From: a virus
Strand: one strand, 5' to 3'
DNA length: 64,000 bases
Virus record (IMG/VR): IMGVR_UViG_3300046543_000082
Span: 1-64,000 of that record
Positions 32,670-39,881 of this stretch are shown piece after piece (positions within the stretch are counted from its first letter, which is position 1; each line of letters starts with the position of its first letter). The position numbers were made by a program, and so were the translations under genes. The notes below the pieces were generated by a model. It was given only the letters and a program-made list of their open reading frames with translations, made no database searches and was not told the origin of the DNA.

Positions 32670-32693
32670 TAAAAACGCCCGCGCGTGGCGGGC
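32670..32693 (-). terminator. Leftward terminator before the late genes
   Basis: GCCCGC/GCGGGC stem with a 5-base loop followed on the minus strand by TTTTTA. It lies between the Q-like regulator and the late genes, where an antiterminator would be needed for late expression. Confidence 0.65.
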
Positions 32694-32801
32694 AAACCCT
32701 GCGGAGGAGAATCGCAGGGGGAGGAGGCAAAAACTCAATCTAGCAAAATTGTACGTTTTAAGAGGGTATGTGTGAACTAGCGAGACGTGAACGTTAGATG
32801 T

Positions 32802-32996
32802 TCACACTGACTCTTTGATATCCCATAGGTAGTTCGACATATCTTGAACGCTGTCAAGTTCGCTTTCTAGCGCGCCTTTGAGTTCTGCTGCGGATTCGGA
32901 AAACTCGCTACCGAGAGTCGCCTTCTCGATTTCCGACCTCAGCAGCATCGAATATCGAATCAGCTTCCCAGCAATCTCACGCGTGTTGTAGCTCAT
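32802..32996 (-). CDS. Hypothetical small helical protein, 64 aa
   Basis: Start MSYNTREIAGKLIRYSMLLR at 32996 has GAGGAAG upstream; an earlier ATG is less well placed. Acidic, helical, no membrane segment. Lies after the Q-like gene. No family known to me. Confidence 0.55.
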   Translation of the reverse strand: MSYNTREIAGKLIRYSMLLRSEIEKATLGSEFSESAAELKGALESELDSVQDMSNYLWDIKESV

Positions 32997-33384
32997 TTTC
33001 TTCCTCACGCTCTGCCACAGGTTGGCCTTCCATCATAGCCCGATATGCGCGGTGCGCCTCAGCGCGGAACGTGCGGAGCAGCCGATAGAAGTATGAGGTC
33101 GAGAATCCCATCTCGTGCGCGATCGCCTTGATGTTCTTGGCGCGGTGCAGGTAGAAGAGATAGAAGATGAACTTCGACTGGCTTTCCTTCTGAGCGAGAA
33201 CTGACAAGTTGAAGTAGCTCAGGTTCGCGCTCAGCAGCGCGTCAGGCACTTCGCCGCCTCCAGATGGTCCGCGCATACGTGCGAGGATGTTGGCAGGCAC
33301 AGGAGGCGCGAATAGGCGCCGGGAACGATGCCATTCGGCCCAGCGGAGGCAGAACAGGTGCAATTCTTGGTTTTCTTCGGTCAT
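32977..33384 (-). CDS. Putative late regulator, Q-like HTH protein
   Basis: 135 aa. N-terminal WAEWHRSRRLFAPPVPANI, then a helix-turn-helix KAIAHEMGFSTSYFYRLLRTF (about 93-113). The position right before the terminator and terminase genes is that of an antitermination or late-activator protein. It overlaps the HNH gene by four bases. The sequence similarity is to antitermination-type sigma-like HTH proteins in general, so the call is contextual. Confidence 0.55.
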   Translation of the reverse strand: MTEENQELHLFCLRWAEWHRSRRLFAPPVPANILARMRGPSGGGEVPDALLSANLSYFNLSVLAQKESQSKFIFYLFYLHRAKNIKAIAHEMGFSTSYFYRLLRTFRAEAHRAYRAMMEGQPVAEREEENELQHA

Positions 33385-33659
33385 TTTCTACCCCCGTAAA
33401 GTCGTTCGATCGTCGCCGCTAGGCAATCTAGTTCGCTTACTTTCACCACTTCCCACATGCGGCGCTGGCCGTGGATTCCGTTGAAGCTTCCCTGATGACA
33501 GTCTTTGCAGAGAGGAATCACGCAGAATCCTGGGCTTTTCCTTCCTGGCGTGCGGCCGGCGAGGATGTGATGCGCATCGCTCGGGCCATGCGTGCCGCAT
33601 ACTGCGCAGTCGAGTTCCTTCACGCGCGCAATGTGAAGTCGTTCGGCTGCGGCGGTCAT
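33381..33659 (-). CDS. Ref-type HNH nuclease
   Basis: 92 aa from ATG 33659 (GGGAG upstream); longer frame rejected. Zinc and HNH residues C18, C21, H30-H31, C51, C54, H55 and H63, with LCKDCHQGSFNGIHG matching P1 Ref-like RecA-dependent nucleases. Probably cuts recombination intermediates. It overlaps ninB, with which it forms a recombination group. Confidence 0.75.
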   Translation of the reverse strand: MTAAAERLHIARVKELDCAVCGTHGPSDAHHILAGRTPGRKSPGFCVIPLCKDCHQGSFNGIHGQRRMWEVVKVSELDCLAATIERLYGGRK

Positions 33660-34057
33660 CCCTCGCTCCCGGAAAACCTCACCTCGTTGTCCGCTGCCCA
33701 TGCCGTCACATATTCAATCAGGCTGTTCAGCCGCTTCACGCCCATCTGCGCCGACGATTCCCGAATATTCACGAACTCGCCTTCCAAGCCTGGGACGATA
33801 TCGGCGCCCAGCCCAGTCGCCACGGCGTGACCAGAGATAAAGATCACCTTCCATTCTGCGGGGGTACGCCTCTTGCCGTGAAAACCTATTTGCCTAGCGA
33901 TGTCGGTGAACATGGCGTGAAGCTTGGCGTTTTGATCCAGCGTGCGCGTCTTGGGCTTCACTTCCACCACATAACCGGCCGGCGCTCGCGTAACCGCTCT
34001 GACAGCCATCTGACGAGCGGTATCGTGCACGAGCGAGAAGAACTGGCGGTCGCTCAT
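33656..34057 (-). CDS. ninB: NinB-like recombination protein
   Basis: 133 aa from ATG 34057. Matches the NinB/Orf family: VEVKPKTRTLDQNAKLHAMF, DIARQIGFHGKRRTPAEWKV and RLNSLIEYVTAWAADN. Orf proteins bind ssDNA/SSB and help RecA-type recombination in place of RecFOR. Overlaps the Ref-like gene and the next upstream gene. Confidence 0.85.
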   Translation of the reverse strand: MSDRQFFSLVHDTARQMAVRAVTRAPAGYVVEVKPKTRTLDQNAKLHAMFTDIARQIGFHGKRRTPAEWKVIFISGHAVATGLGADIVPGLEGEFVNIRESSAQMGVKRLNSLIEYVTAWAADNEVRFSGSEG

Positions 34058-34266
34058 GTCGGCTCCTGCATCGCCATCCGAGTAGGCCATTTCGCCTGAA
34101 GGAAACGCTGGCCTTCTTCCTTCCCGTATCCGTAGGCGGTTCGAAGCCTGTCCTTTTCCTCGTATGGCAGTCCATTCCAGTTCATGAAATTGAGGAAGTG
34201 CTCGAACAGGCAATCTGTCGTGTGCGAATATTTCCCCGGTTCAGCGCAGCCAGCGCAATCAGTCAT
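34054..34266 (-). CDS. Hypothetical protein with Cys cluster, 70 aa
   Basis: Starts MTDCAGCAEPGKYSHTTDCL; C4/C7/C19 with a histidine might bind zinc. The remainder is helical and aromatic. Overlaps ninB by four bases. Function unknown. Confidence 0.6.
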   Translation of the reverse strand: MTDCAGCAEPGKYSHTTDCLFEHFLNFMNWNGLPYEEKDRLRTAYGYGKEEGQRFLQAKWPTRMAMQEPT

Positions 34267-34439
34267 TCCGCCTTCTCCTCAAGCACGCGAATCTCAACTG
34301 CCGGCCCGTGCGCCTCAAGCAGCGCGACCTGCGCCGCCAGCCATGTCTGCCAGTGCTTTTCCTTCACCGACGCCAGAAGGCAGCCGCCGGCTTCACGATA
34401 AAACTTCTCGAATTGCTCTCTTCCATTTAACGCGCTCAT
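34263..34439 (-). CDS. Hypothetical small protein, 58 aa
   Basis: Start MSALNGREQFEKFYREAGGC at 34439 has GGAG upstream and overlaps the upstream stop. Contains WQTWLAAQVALLEAHG; similar short proteins recur in Burkholderia-type phages next to DUF551-like genes. Function unknown. Confidence 0.55.
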   Translation of the reverse strand: MSALNGREQFEKFYREAGGCLLASVKEKHWQTWLAAQVALLEAHGPAVEIRVLEEKAE

Positions 34440-34648
34440 TTCTGCTCCTCTGTAAGACCACGCCAACGGTCCATTTCGTAGATGATCGGCGCACGAAGCA
34501 TGTCGCGGTCGCTCAGCCGAAAGTCGCCAAGTTTCCAGTAGTAGCGGCGGTTCTTTTCGTCCGCTCCGTTCTGGTAAATAATCTCCACGTCGTACCAACC
34601 CTCTCGGATTGGCGGTGTAGCGCATGGAATCCATTCGGTAAGGTTCAT
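34436..34648 (-). CDS. DUF551-like small protein, 70 aa
   Basis: MNLTEWIPCATPPIREGWYD then a RRYYWKLGDFRL segment: the W..C..PP..G.Y/W pattern resembles the beta-rich DUF551-type phage proteins of unknown function. Overlaps both neighbours by four bases. Confidence 0.55.
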   Translation of the reverse strand: MNLTEWIPCATPPIREGWYDVEIIYQNGADEKNRRYYWKLGDFRLSDRDMLRAPIIYEMDRWRGLTEEQK

Positions 34649-34731
34649 TTCTGCTCCGGTGCGGGCTTGGTCCAGTCACGGCGTTTCACGCCCATGACGG
34701 CGAAGTACGGATCGAAAGTGTCGGGAATCAT
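34645..34731 (-). CDS. Hypothetical micro-ORF, 28 aa
   Basis: MIPDTFDPYFAVMGVKRRDW then TKPAPEQK; GGAGG lies upstream, and both its start and stop overlap neighbouring genes (ATGA), which supports translation. No known family. Confidence 0.5.
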   Translation of the reverse strand: MIPDTFDPYFAVMGVKRRDWTKPAPEQK

Positions 34732-35333
34732 GCTGCCTCCTCGAAATCGCGCAAAGACATGGACTGCTGGTACACGCGGCTTTCGTAGCGCCCTTTGATT
34801 GGTTTTGGCGGTTCCGCATCCAGAATCTGCGCCATCGCGACGGCAAAAACGTTGCTAACCAATTTCCCTTCCTTCATCCGTTGCTTGATCCAGCGGCGAC
34901 GGTTGTATTCCTTACTCGTCTTGGCTGCGGGGCGCACGGCATCAGGTTTGTTGCCCCATGCGTAGACAGCCAAATAGGGGCCCGCCGTCCGGGTTCGGAT
35001 CCATTCCGCGACGTGAATCTCTGCACGGTTACGCGATGCCTTCAGGAGTTCGCCTGCATGCTTGACATGGCATGAGTACTTGGCTACCACGTCGAGAGAC
35101 GACATGGACGCGCCGGATTTCATCTCGCGATGCACGAGCGAAAGGATCGTCGAACGAGCATGCTCGTCTATCTTTCTGTTTCCAGAGATGCCGAGCGCCT
35201 GGGCGTGAAGCACAATCGCCCGCTCACCGCGATTCGGCAGGCGATGAAATCCTTCCTTGACCGGGCGCGAGCTCGCCCAAATTTCACGAAGGATCGCGTT
35301 TTCTTCTTCGCTCCAAAGCTTATGCTTGCTCAT
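34728..35333 (-). CDS. Putative SANT/Myb-like DNA-binding protein, 201 aa
   Basis: Start MSKHKLWSEEENAILREIWA at 35333; residues 5-50 (LWSEEENAILREIWASSRPV and then RAIVLHAQALGI) resemble a Myb/SANT or GcrA-like helix-turn-helix. A second helical basic part follows. Found in the leftward delayed-early region between recombination and replication genes, so a regulator of phage transcription is possible. Confidence 0.55.
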   Translation of the reverse strand: MSKHKLWSEEENAILREIWASSRPVKEGFHRLPNRGERAIVLHAQALGISGNRKIDEHARSTILSLVHREMKSGASMSSLDVVAKYSCHVKHAGELLKASRNRAEIHVAEWIRTRTAGPYLAVYAWGNKPDAVRPAAKTSKEYNRRRWIKQRMKEGKLVSNVFAVAMAQILDAEPPKPIKGRYESRVYQQSMSLRDFEEAA

Positions 35334-35842
35334 GCTGCGCTCCTGAATTCGTACCGTGCCGTTTTCTTCATCGGCGCCACGCCGACCACCTGGCCATCCC
35401 GCATCCGCTTCTCGATCTGATCCGACGCCCAAACGTATTTTCGCTTGCTCACCGTCTCCACCAGTTCCTCGAAGACGTGAATCCCGCCATTGACGGCCGT
35501 CAGCTCGTCGCCGGTACTTACCCTGCGACCCATCGCGAAGAACCGCTCCTGCACCGAAATAAGCGCGTTGCTGGCGTCATATACGGCTTGCAGACCGATG
35601 TGCTTATTTTTGGCTTGCTCGCACAACACGAGGCACACGTTGCAGGCGGTCACGAGCGCGCCCCAGTCGTCTTGTGTCGCTTCGCCCTTGGAGAGCGCCA
35701 GCGCGGCCATGTGCGTCGTCAGCAGTACTTTGTCCTTCAGTTCGCCCTTCAGCGGTTCGTCGCCTTCGAATAGCGTCGTGACCGTATCCTTAACTCCGGT
35801 TTTCGGCACATACTTACGTCTCGGTTTCCGATTTCCTGCCAT
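35330..35842 (-). CDS. Conserved phage hypothetical protein, 170 aa
   Basis: Basic N-terminus (MAGNRKPRRKYVPKTG), a helical body with ALVTACNVCLVLCEQAKNKH and a basic end. I recognise this type from temperate phages of Burkholderia-like hosts but know no function. Four-base overlap with the next gene. Confidence 0.6.
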   Translation of the reverse strand: MAGNRKPRRKYVPKTGVKDTVTTLFEGDEPLKGELKDKVLLTTHMAALALSKGEATQDDWGALVTACNVCLVLCEQAKNKHIGLQAVYDASNALISVQERFFAMGRRVSTGDELTAVNGGIHVFEELVETVSKRKYVWASDQIEKRMRDGQVVGVAPMKKTARYEFRSAA

Positions 35843-35857
35843 TTCTCCCTCCCCCGT

Positions 35858-36086
35858 TTAGTCTTCAAGCCCTGCCAGATAATCGATTGAGCATTCCAAC
35901 ACTTGAGCCATTTCCACCACGATCAAGAATTTCGGCATCGTGCCGCGGTTCTCGACTGCAGTGATCGTGGAAACGTGAACTCCAACCTGAGCCGCGAAAA
36001 TCGCGCAACGCGAACCCGCGTCGGACCCTTTCGGCTTTGAGCCGCTTTCCAAACTCGCCGAATCCAGGCTTGCGTGCGAATGCCAT
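35858..36086 (-). pseudogene. XRE-family regulator broken by a one-base frameshift
   Basis: From ATG 36086 the frame reads FGKRLKAERVRRGFALRDF, the start of an XRE helix-turn-helix. It then leaves the family pattern. One base further the other frame reads AAQVGVHVSTITAVENRGTM and runs to a proper end, CSIDYLAGLED, at 35858. One extra T in the TTTT run (A run at 35997-36000 on the plus strand) explains the break. It may be a real mutation, a slippery site, or a homopolymer error. Confidence 0.65.
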
Positions 36087-36095
36087 GACTGATCC

Positions 36096-36416
36096 TTATG
36101 ACATGTCCGTAATGCGATGAATCCAGTTCTTAGTCTTGGGGCACCATTTCCAGCCTATGACCCAAACTCCCCATCCGATCTTTCGAACCAGCGGCAGATT
36201 CGGTGATTCCGTGATCTTCGCTACCCGCGCTGCTACGTTCGTCCAACTCGTCGCCTGAACCGCCAACACTTCGCCATCTTTGAAACAGAGCTGGTCTATA
36301 AACCCGAGCAAGTCTTTTCGAATGTTGGCGCCCGGAATCCATCTCTCAGTCGTTTCGACCAGCCAGCCTTGCTCCTTCAGCAGTTCGGCAGTTAAAGCGG
36401 AAGGACTACGTTTCAT
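36096..36416 (-). CDS. Putative PD-(D/E)XK-like nuclease, 106 aa
   Basis: ATG 36416 is chosen because GGAGG lies six bases upstream. Residues IRKDLLGFIDQLCFKDGEVL followed by AVQATSW fit the small VSR/restriction-endonuclease-like fold seen in phage proteins (D...D..Q.T core). DNA processing role likely; the lysine is replaced by glutamine (VQAT), so activity is uncertain. Confidence 0.5.
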   Translation of the reverse strand: MKRSPSALTAELLKEQGWLVETTERWIPGANIRKDLLGFIDQLCFKDGEVLAVQATSWTNVAARVAKITESPNLPLVRKIGWGVWVIGWKWCPKTKNWIHRITDMS

Positions 36417-36555
36417 CCTCATCCTCCGGGTCGGGCTGCTCCTCCCATTTCTCGAAGGCCCGTCGATCTCGCTCGCGCTGATTTTCCAATGGCTTACCAG
36501 CTTCGAAGGCGCCCAATATTTCGGCCATGTAGTCCTGGACGGGAATCAAACTCAT
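36406..36555 (-). CDS. Small acidic protein, 49 aa
   Basis: Start MSLIPVQDYMAEILGAFEAG at 36555 overlaps the helicase-primase stop; the tail is EEQPDPEDEDET. Helical and acidic. Overlaps the nuclease-like gene by 11 bases. Function unknown. Confidence 0.5.
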   Translation of the reverse strand: MSLIPVQDYMAEILGAFEAGKPLENQRERDRRAFEKWEEQPDPEDEDET

Positions 36556-38330
36556 GCGGCCTCCGCTTTTGAGAAATGAAAAGCCGGACGCGGGTGCCAA
36601 TCTGCACTCTGCGTGAACGTCAGCGAATCCTTATGGAACCAGAGCTTTAGCGCGCCTTCATAACCCGTCGCGCGCTGTTTATGGCAGTACAGGCGCGCAT
36701 CTTCGGTATCTGGGCTAGGCTCACGCTCGATTTCCTTCTTCTTGTTCCGCCACACCGTGAAGACGTTATCGGCAAGGTCGGAAATTGCCCCGGTCCCCTT
36801 GATGTCGAGCTTGCCGGGTGCCTTCTCTTCCGATTCGCCTTTCCGTGCGTGTGCGATCAGGTGGACGTGCACGTTGAAATCGTTCTTGAAGTCGCACAGA
36901 GCGTCGACGAACTGTTTCTGTCCCTTGTAATCGTCTTCTGCGATGCCGCATTTCATCAACGAGTCGACAACGAAATGCGTAACGCGGTAACGCTTGGCGG
37001 CATAACGGAACGCCTCCATAAGCTTCTCTTGGCTGACGCTCCCCACATGGTCATAAAGCCACAGCGAGCCCGTCATCCACTCCGTAGCAGCCTTGACGAA
37101 CGGAATCGGAGCTTTAAGCGTGGCGCAAGCCTGCGCGGTCAGTCTAAAGAGCAGCATCTTCGGCTTGATTTCGCCCGAGAAAATGCAAATCCGCTCGCCG
37201 TTATTCATCAGGTTCACGAGAACGTTCCCTAGCAGGTCGCTCTTTCCGTGCCCGTTTATCCCGGTCCAGATCGACAATTCAGCCGGGCGCAGACGCACCC
37301 GATCCTGCCAAGTCGGCCACGGCATCGGCGAGCCAGTCATTCCGAGCGGCTGGCCGCTGAACATCTCTATCACGTCATCCAGGTACGCTTCGGGCGTCTT
37401 CAGGTCGGACGGCTCGATTCGCTTTGCCGCTGCAATCGCTTGGATGATCTCGTCACGGTCGACGCCGGCCTGTAATGCCTCGTTTGCATCCTTCAGGCGG
37501 AAATCGACGATTCGGCAGCGCTCAATACCGAGGCGCGCGGCAACCTCACGCACACCCTTCTGCCCTGCCTCGTCGGCATCGAACCACAAGAAAATCTCTT
37601 GGAAGCGTTCCAGACGCTCGAAGTCCTGGTCGATCCACTGGTGATTGCCAGCGCCCTGATTAATCGACAGCGCGTCGAATCCCCACTGGTACAGGCTCAT
37701 CGCATCGATCTCGCCTTCGACGATCAGAACCGCCTTCACGTCGTCCGTGATCAGGTCCCAACCGAACAAGCACGGCTCTGCGTTCGCAGCCTGCCACGTC
37801 TTTTTCTTGCCGTTCTCGTCACGCTTCAGCGCGAGGTGCTTGACGTTCACTAGTTCGTCGTCACGCAGGAACGGGAACACAATCGCGTCGTCTTCCTTCG
37901 AAGCGCCAACCTTGAACGCCTGGATCGTCTCCAGCGTCAGCTTTCGATCTTCGGTCAGGTAGGAAAGCACCCGACCTACGGGTTTCGTGACGGGCGGCTT
38001 AGACGGCTTCGCATAGACGCGCTTCGGGCCGGCAAAAGCCGGTTCGGAGATGCCGAGGTAGTTGCGGCACGCTTCGAACGCGTCACGCTTCGTAGACCCG
38101 TTCACCGCTGCCCAAAGGTCGATCAGATCGCCACCTTCACCAGTCGCGAAATCCTTCCAGACGCCAGCCTTGTTCCCGTTGATTCGTACCTTGAGCGAAT
38201 CTCCTGCTTCGCCCTGCACGCTGCCAACGCACCACTCTGCCCCTGCGCGCTTTCCGTTCGGAAGCAACATGCCGGCAATAGCTTCAGCCTCTTGTGCGAG
38301 TCGATACGATGTTTCTGTCCAGTTGCTCAT
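36552..38330 (-). CDS. Replicative primase-helicase, T7 gp4-like
   Basis: 592 aa. N-terminal primase: WKDFATGEGGDLIDLW (57-72) typical of phage primases, TOPRIM with VEGEIDA at 204-210 and DADEAG at 251-256. C-terminal DnaB/RecA-like helicase with Walker A GINGHGKS at 357-364, then AHARKGESEEKAPGKLDIKG and RATGYEG near the end. One cytoplasmic protein primes and unwinds at the phage fork. Paired with the replication protein upstream. The N-terminal zinc ribbon is reduced: few cysteines are seen. Confidence 0.9.
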   Translation of the reverse strand: MSNWTETSYRLAQEAEAIAGMLLPNGKRAGAEWCVGSVQGEAGDSLKVRINGNKAGVWKDFATGEGGDLIDLWAAVNGSTKRDAFEACRNYLGISEPAFAGPKRVYAKPSKPPVTKPVGRVLSYLTEDRKLTLETIQAFKVGASKEDDAIVFPFLRDDELVNVKHLALKRDENGKKKTWQAANAEPCLFGWDLITDDVKAVLIVEGEIDAMSLYQWGFDALSINQGAGNHQWIDQDFERLERFQEIFLWFDADEAGQKGVREVAARLGIERCRIVDFRLKDANEALQAGVDRDEIIQAIAAAKRIEPSDLKTPEAYLDDVIEMFSGQPLGMTGSPMPWPTWQDRVRLRPAELSIWTGINGHGKSDLLGNVLVNLMNNGERICIFSGEIKPKMLLFRLTAQACATLKAPIPFVKAATEWMTGSLWLYDHVGSVSQEKLMEAFRYAAKRYRVTHFVVDSLMKCGIAEDDYKGQKQFVDALCDFKNDFNVHVHLIAHARKGESEEKAPGKLDIKGTGAISDLADNVFTVWRNKKKEIEREPSPDTEDARLYCHKQRATGYEGALKLWFHKDSLTFTQSADWHPRPAFHFSKAEAA

Positions 38331-38332
38331 GA

Positions 38333-39049
38333 TCAGTTGTCGAACCGAATTCCGTTTTCGTCACGATCGCGTGCATATTCGCGATGCCCGTTCATCTGCC
38401 CTGCGTACTGCGCGAACTTTCTTGCTCCGAACAGCGTTTCCGGTCTCAGGAATTCGGCCATCTTCGGATCGTTCCCCCAGGCCCTTACCTTTCCGTCGAT
38501 TACTGCCTTGATCTCGTCGACCGTGGCGCCTTCCCTGATTCGTGCCATCACAAGCTCTGTGTTCGCCTTCACATTCCTGAAAGATCGCCCTGACTTCTCA
38601 TTCAGGTAATCGATGATTTCGGATGCAGGGTCCGGCTTGCCGGGCAATGTCTTTTCTGTCTCTGTCTCTGTCTCTGTCTCTGTCTCTTGTGCGGAAGCGC
38701 TACGCTTTGCTAGCGGCTTGCTAGCATCAGCTTGAGACTTGCTTGCATCAGACGCAAAGTCTTGATCCGTAAGCACTTCTAAAAAGCCGACTTCAATAAG
38801 AGGACCGAAATCAGGAGGGCCGCTCAGATATGCAACTCGCTGGATATAGCGAGGGTTATCCGGAATCTGATTGTCCGTAGCAGCTGCTAGCAACATGCAA
38901 GCAATTGCTAGCACCCTGCTAGCATCGTCTACAGAAACCCACGTTTCGCTAGCAAGAAGGTCGCGATGGAGTTTGATCCAAGGAGGATTTCTGTCCTTGT
39001 AGTGCTGGAAGCGCTCCCAGTTCTTGATGCGGTAGTACGTACCCATCAT
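38333..39049 (-). CDS. Phage replication initiation protein (O-like)
   Basis: 238 aa. An N-terminal winged-helix replication-organiser part (MGTYYRIKNWERFQHYKDRN) is followed by an acidic ET-repeat linker and a C-terminal conserved phage domain (IIDYLNEKSGRSFRNVKANT, DPKMAEFLRPETLFGARKF). Such proteins bind the origin and load the helicase encoded next. The gene itself carries six GCTAGC copies (38709-38953), reminiscent of origins located inside the lambda O gene. The ET linker comes from a tctctg tandem repeat around 38656-38690. Confidence 0.8.
   Translation of the reverse strand: MMGTYYRIKNWERFQHYKDRNPPWIKLHRDLLASETWVSVDDASRVLAIACMLLAAATDNQIPDNPRYIQRVAYLSGPPDFGPLIEVGFLEVLTDQDFASDASKSQADASKPLAKRSASAQETETETETETEKTLPGKPDPASEIIDYLNEKSGRSFRNVKANTELVMARIREGATVDEIKAVIDGKVRAWGNDPKMAEFLRPETLFGARKFAQYAGQMNGHREYARDRDENGIRFDN
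38709..38953. repeat. GCTAGC cluster; candidate replication origin
   Basis: GCTAGC occurs at 38709, 38720, 38886, 38907, 38918 and 38948, often as TTGCTAGC, with looser variants such as TTGCTTGC near 38739. A 6-base site is expected about once in 4 kb. Clustered short repeats inside a replication-initiator gene suggest iterons. Confidence 0.45.
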
Positions 39050-39153
39050 TCCCCCTTCAGGTCAAACAGACTGAATGCCTTTACGACCGTGGTTGAGGAA
39101 ATCCACCCCAGGCAGTACGCGCGCATCACGACTCGCTTCAAAACACTTTTCAT
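39046..39153 (-). CDS. Hypothetical small protein, 35 aa
   Basis: MKSVLKRVVMRAYCLGWISS and following; mildly hydrophobic with basic N-terminus. The stop overlaps the start of the replication protein (ATGATG), suggesting coupling. The ribosome site is weak. Function unknown. Confidence 0.4.
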   Translation of the reverse strand: MKSVLKRVVMRAYCLGWISSTTVVKAFSLFDLKGE

Positions 39154-39202
39154 GGCTACCCCAAGCTTTTTCTATGTGACGATCCGACTTTAGAGGGGTC
39201 CT

Positions 39203-39466
39203 TCAATCGCCCTCTTCAGGACCCATTCCAGCGACCATGAACATGCGGGTTTTATATAACCTAGCTACATGTTCACGCCCATACACCCGAATCATCATCA
39301 ATTCACGAATGAACTCGGAGGTTCCCATGCCTGCTTCGTAAGCCAGTCGGTCAAGTTCGTCTTTGGTCTCTTCGTCGACCCGAACCTTGACTTCAGCCGT
39401 CAATTTCCCGAGCGTGGTGGTGCGCCGTCCTAGTGCCATGCCTTCCCCTATTTGGTTGTCGTCCAT
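39203..39466 (-). CDS. Ribbon-helix-helix-like regulator, 87 aa
   Basis: TAEVKVRVDEETKDELDRLA then GMGTSEFIRELMMIRVYG follow the ribbon-helix-helix (Arc/MetJ) pattern of one strand and two helices (about 22-65). Start may be codon 1 or M10. It lies after the Cro-like gene and before replication, the place of CII-type or other early regulators. Confidence 0.6.
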   Translation of the reverse strand: MDDNQIGEGMALGRRTTTLGKLTAEVKVRVDEETKDELDRLAYEAGMGTSEFIRELMMIRVYGREHVARLYKTRMFMVAGMGPEEGD

Positions 39467-39470
39467 GTGA

Positions 39471-39534
39471 CCTCGTAGTACTAAGGGCCGCTGTACGGCT
39501 CTGGCTATTGCTGTTGCGTGTGGGTGCTACGAGG
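39471..39534 (-). repeat. Long inverted repeat between two regulator genes
   Basis: CCTCGTAG at 39471-39478 pairs exactly with CTACGAGG at 39527-39534, and the interval holds an inner GCCG/CGGC hairpin. In the leftward transcript it would form a stem before the RHH gene. A nut- or attenuator-like site is possible. Confidence 0.35.
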
Positions 39535-39541
39535 CTGCGGG

Positions 39542-39742
39542 TTATGCCGCTGCTTGTTCTGTTGCGTGTTCTTCCAGGTCGGCGAAAAGCTCGGGCCTGA
39601 CGAGTCGGAGCCATTGCAGACGCAGTTTCGGGATGCCCTTCTTGCGCCATCCGGAGATCGACGCGGGTTCGATCTCGAAGTAATTAGCGGCCGCAGTCGT
39701 GCCGCCCATGCGGTCAATCACGGTGTTGGCTAAGGAAATCAT
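39542..39742 (-). CDS. Cro-like YdaS-family regulator, 66 aa
   Basis: Matches the YdaS/Cro type: ANTVIDRMGGTTAAANYFEI then EPASISGWRKKGIPKLRLQW, where the helix-turn-helix recognises operator DNA, followed by LRLVRPELF. It faces the repressor gene across 138 bases of operators and is the first gene of the leftward operon, the place of Cro. Confidence 0.8.
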   Translation of the reverse strand: MISLANTVIDRMGGTTAAANYFEIEPASISGWRKKGIPKLRLQWLRLVRPELFADLEEHATEQAAA

Positions 39743-39770
39743 GGGGTGCCTCGCTGTTTAACTAGCCCCT

Positions 39771-39799
39771 ATGTTAGCCAAACCTAATCCAGAAAGCAA
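39771..39799 (-). promoter_or_regulatory. Leftward early promoter
   Basis: On the minus strand: -35 TTGCTT (39799-39794), 17-base spacer, -10 TAACAT (39776-39771). An operator-like TTAG......CTAA palindrome (39774-39787) covers the spacer and -10, so repressor binding would block it. It would drive the Cro-like gene and replication genes. Confidence 0.6.
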
Positions 39800-39881
39800 G
39801 TCATACCTAACTATAAAGTTGCCCACGCCTAATTATTCGGACGCGAGCATACCTAAGATGCCACCTGATAGGCTTGCCTAA
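39774..39881. promoter_or_regulatory. Operator array between Cro-like gene and repressor
   Basis: CCTAA recurs at 39783, 39806, 39828, 39852 and 39877, spaced 22-25 bases, about two helix turns. Two copies form palindromes: TTAGCCAAACCTAA (39774-39787) and TAGGCTTGCCTA (39869-39880), the latter touching the repressor start codon. This suggests cooperative binding of the repressor and Cro-like protein on one DNA face. Confidence 0.55.

Noticed and set aside
32532-32738. 68-codon leftward ORF over the terminator
   Set aside because: It runs through the terminator hairpin and the better supported small genes; composition is not protein-like.
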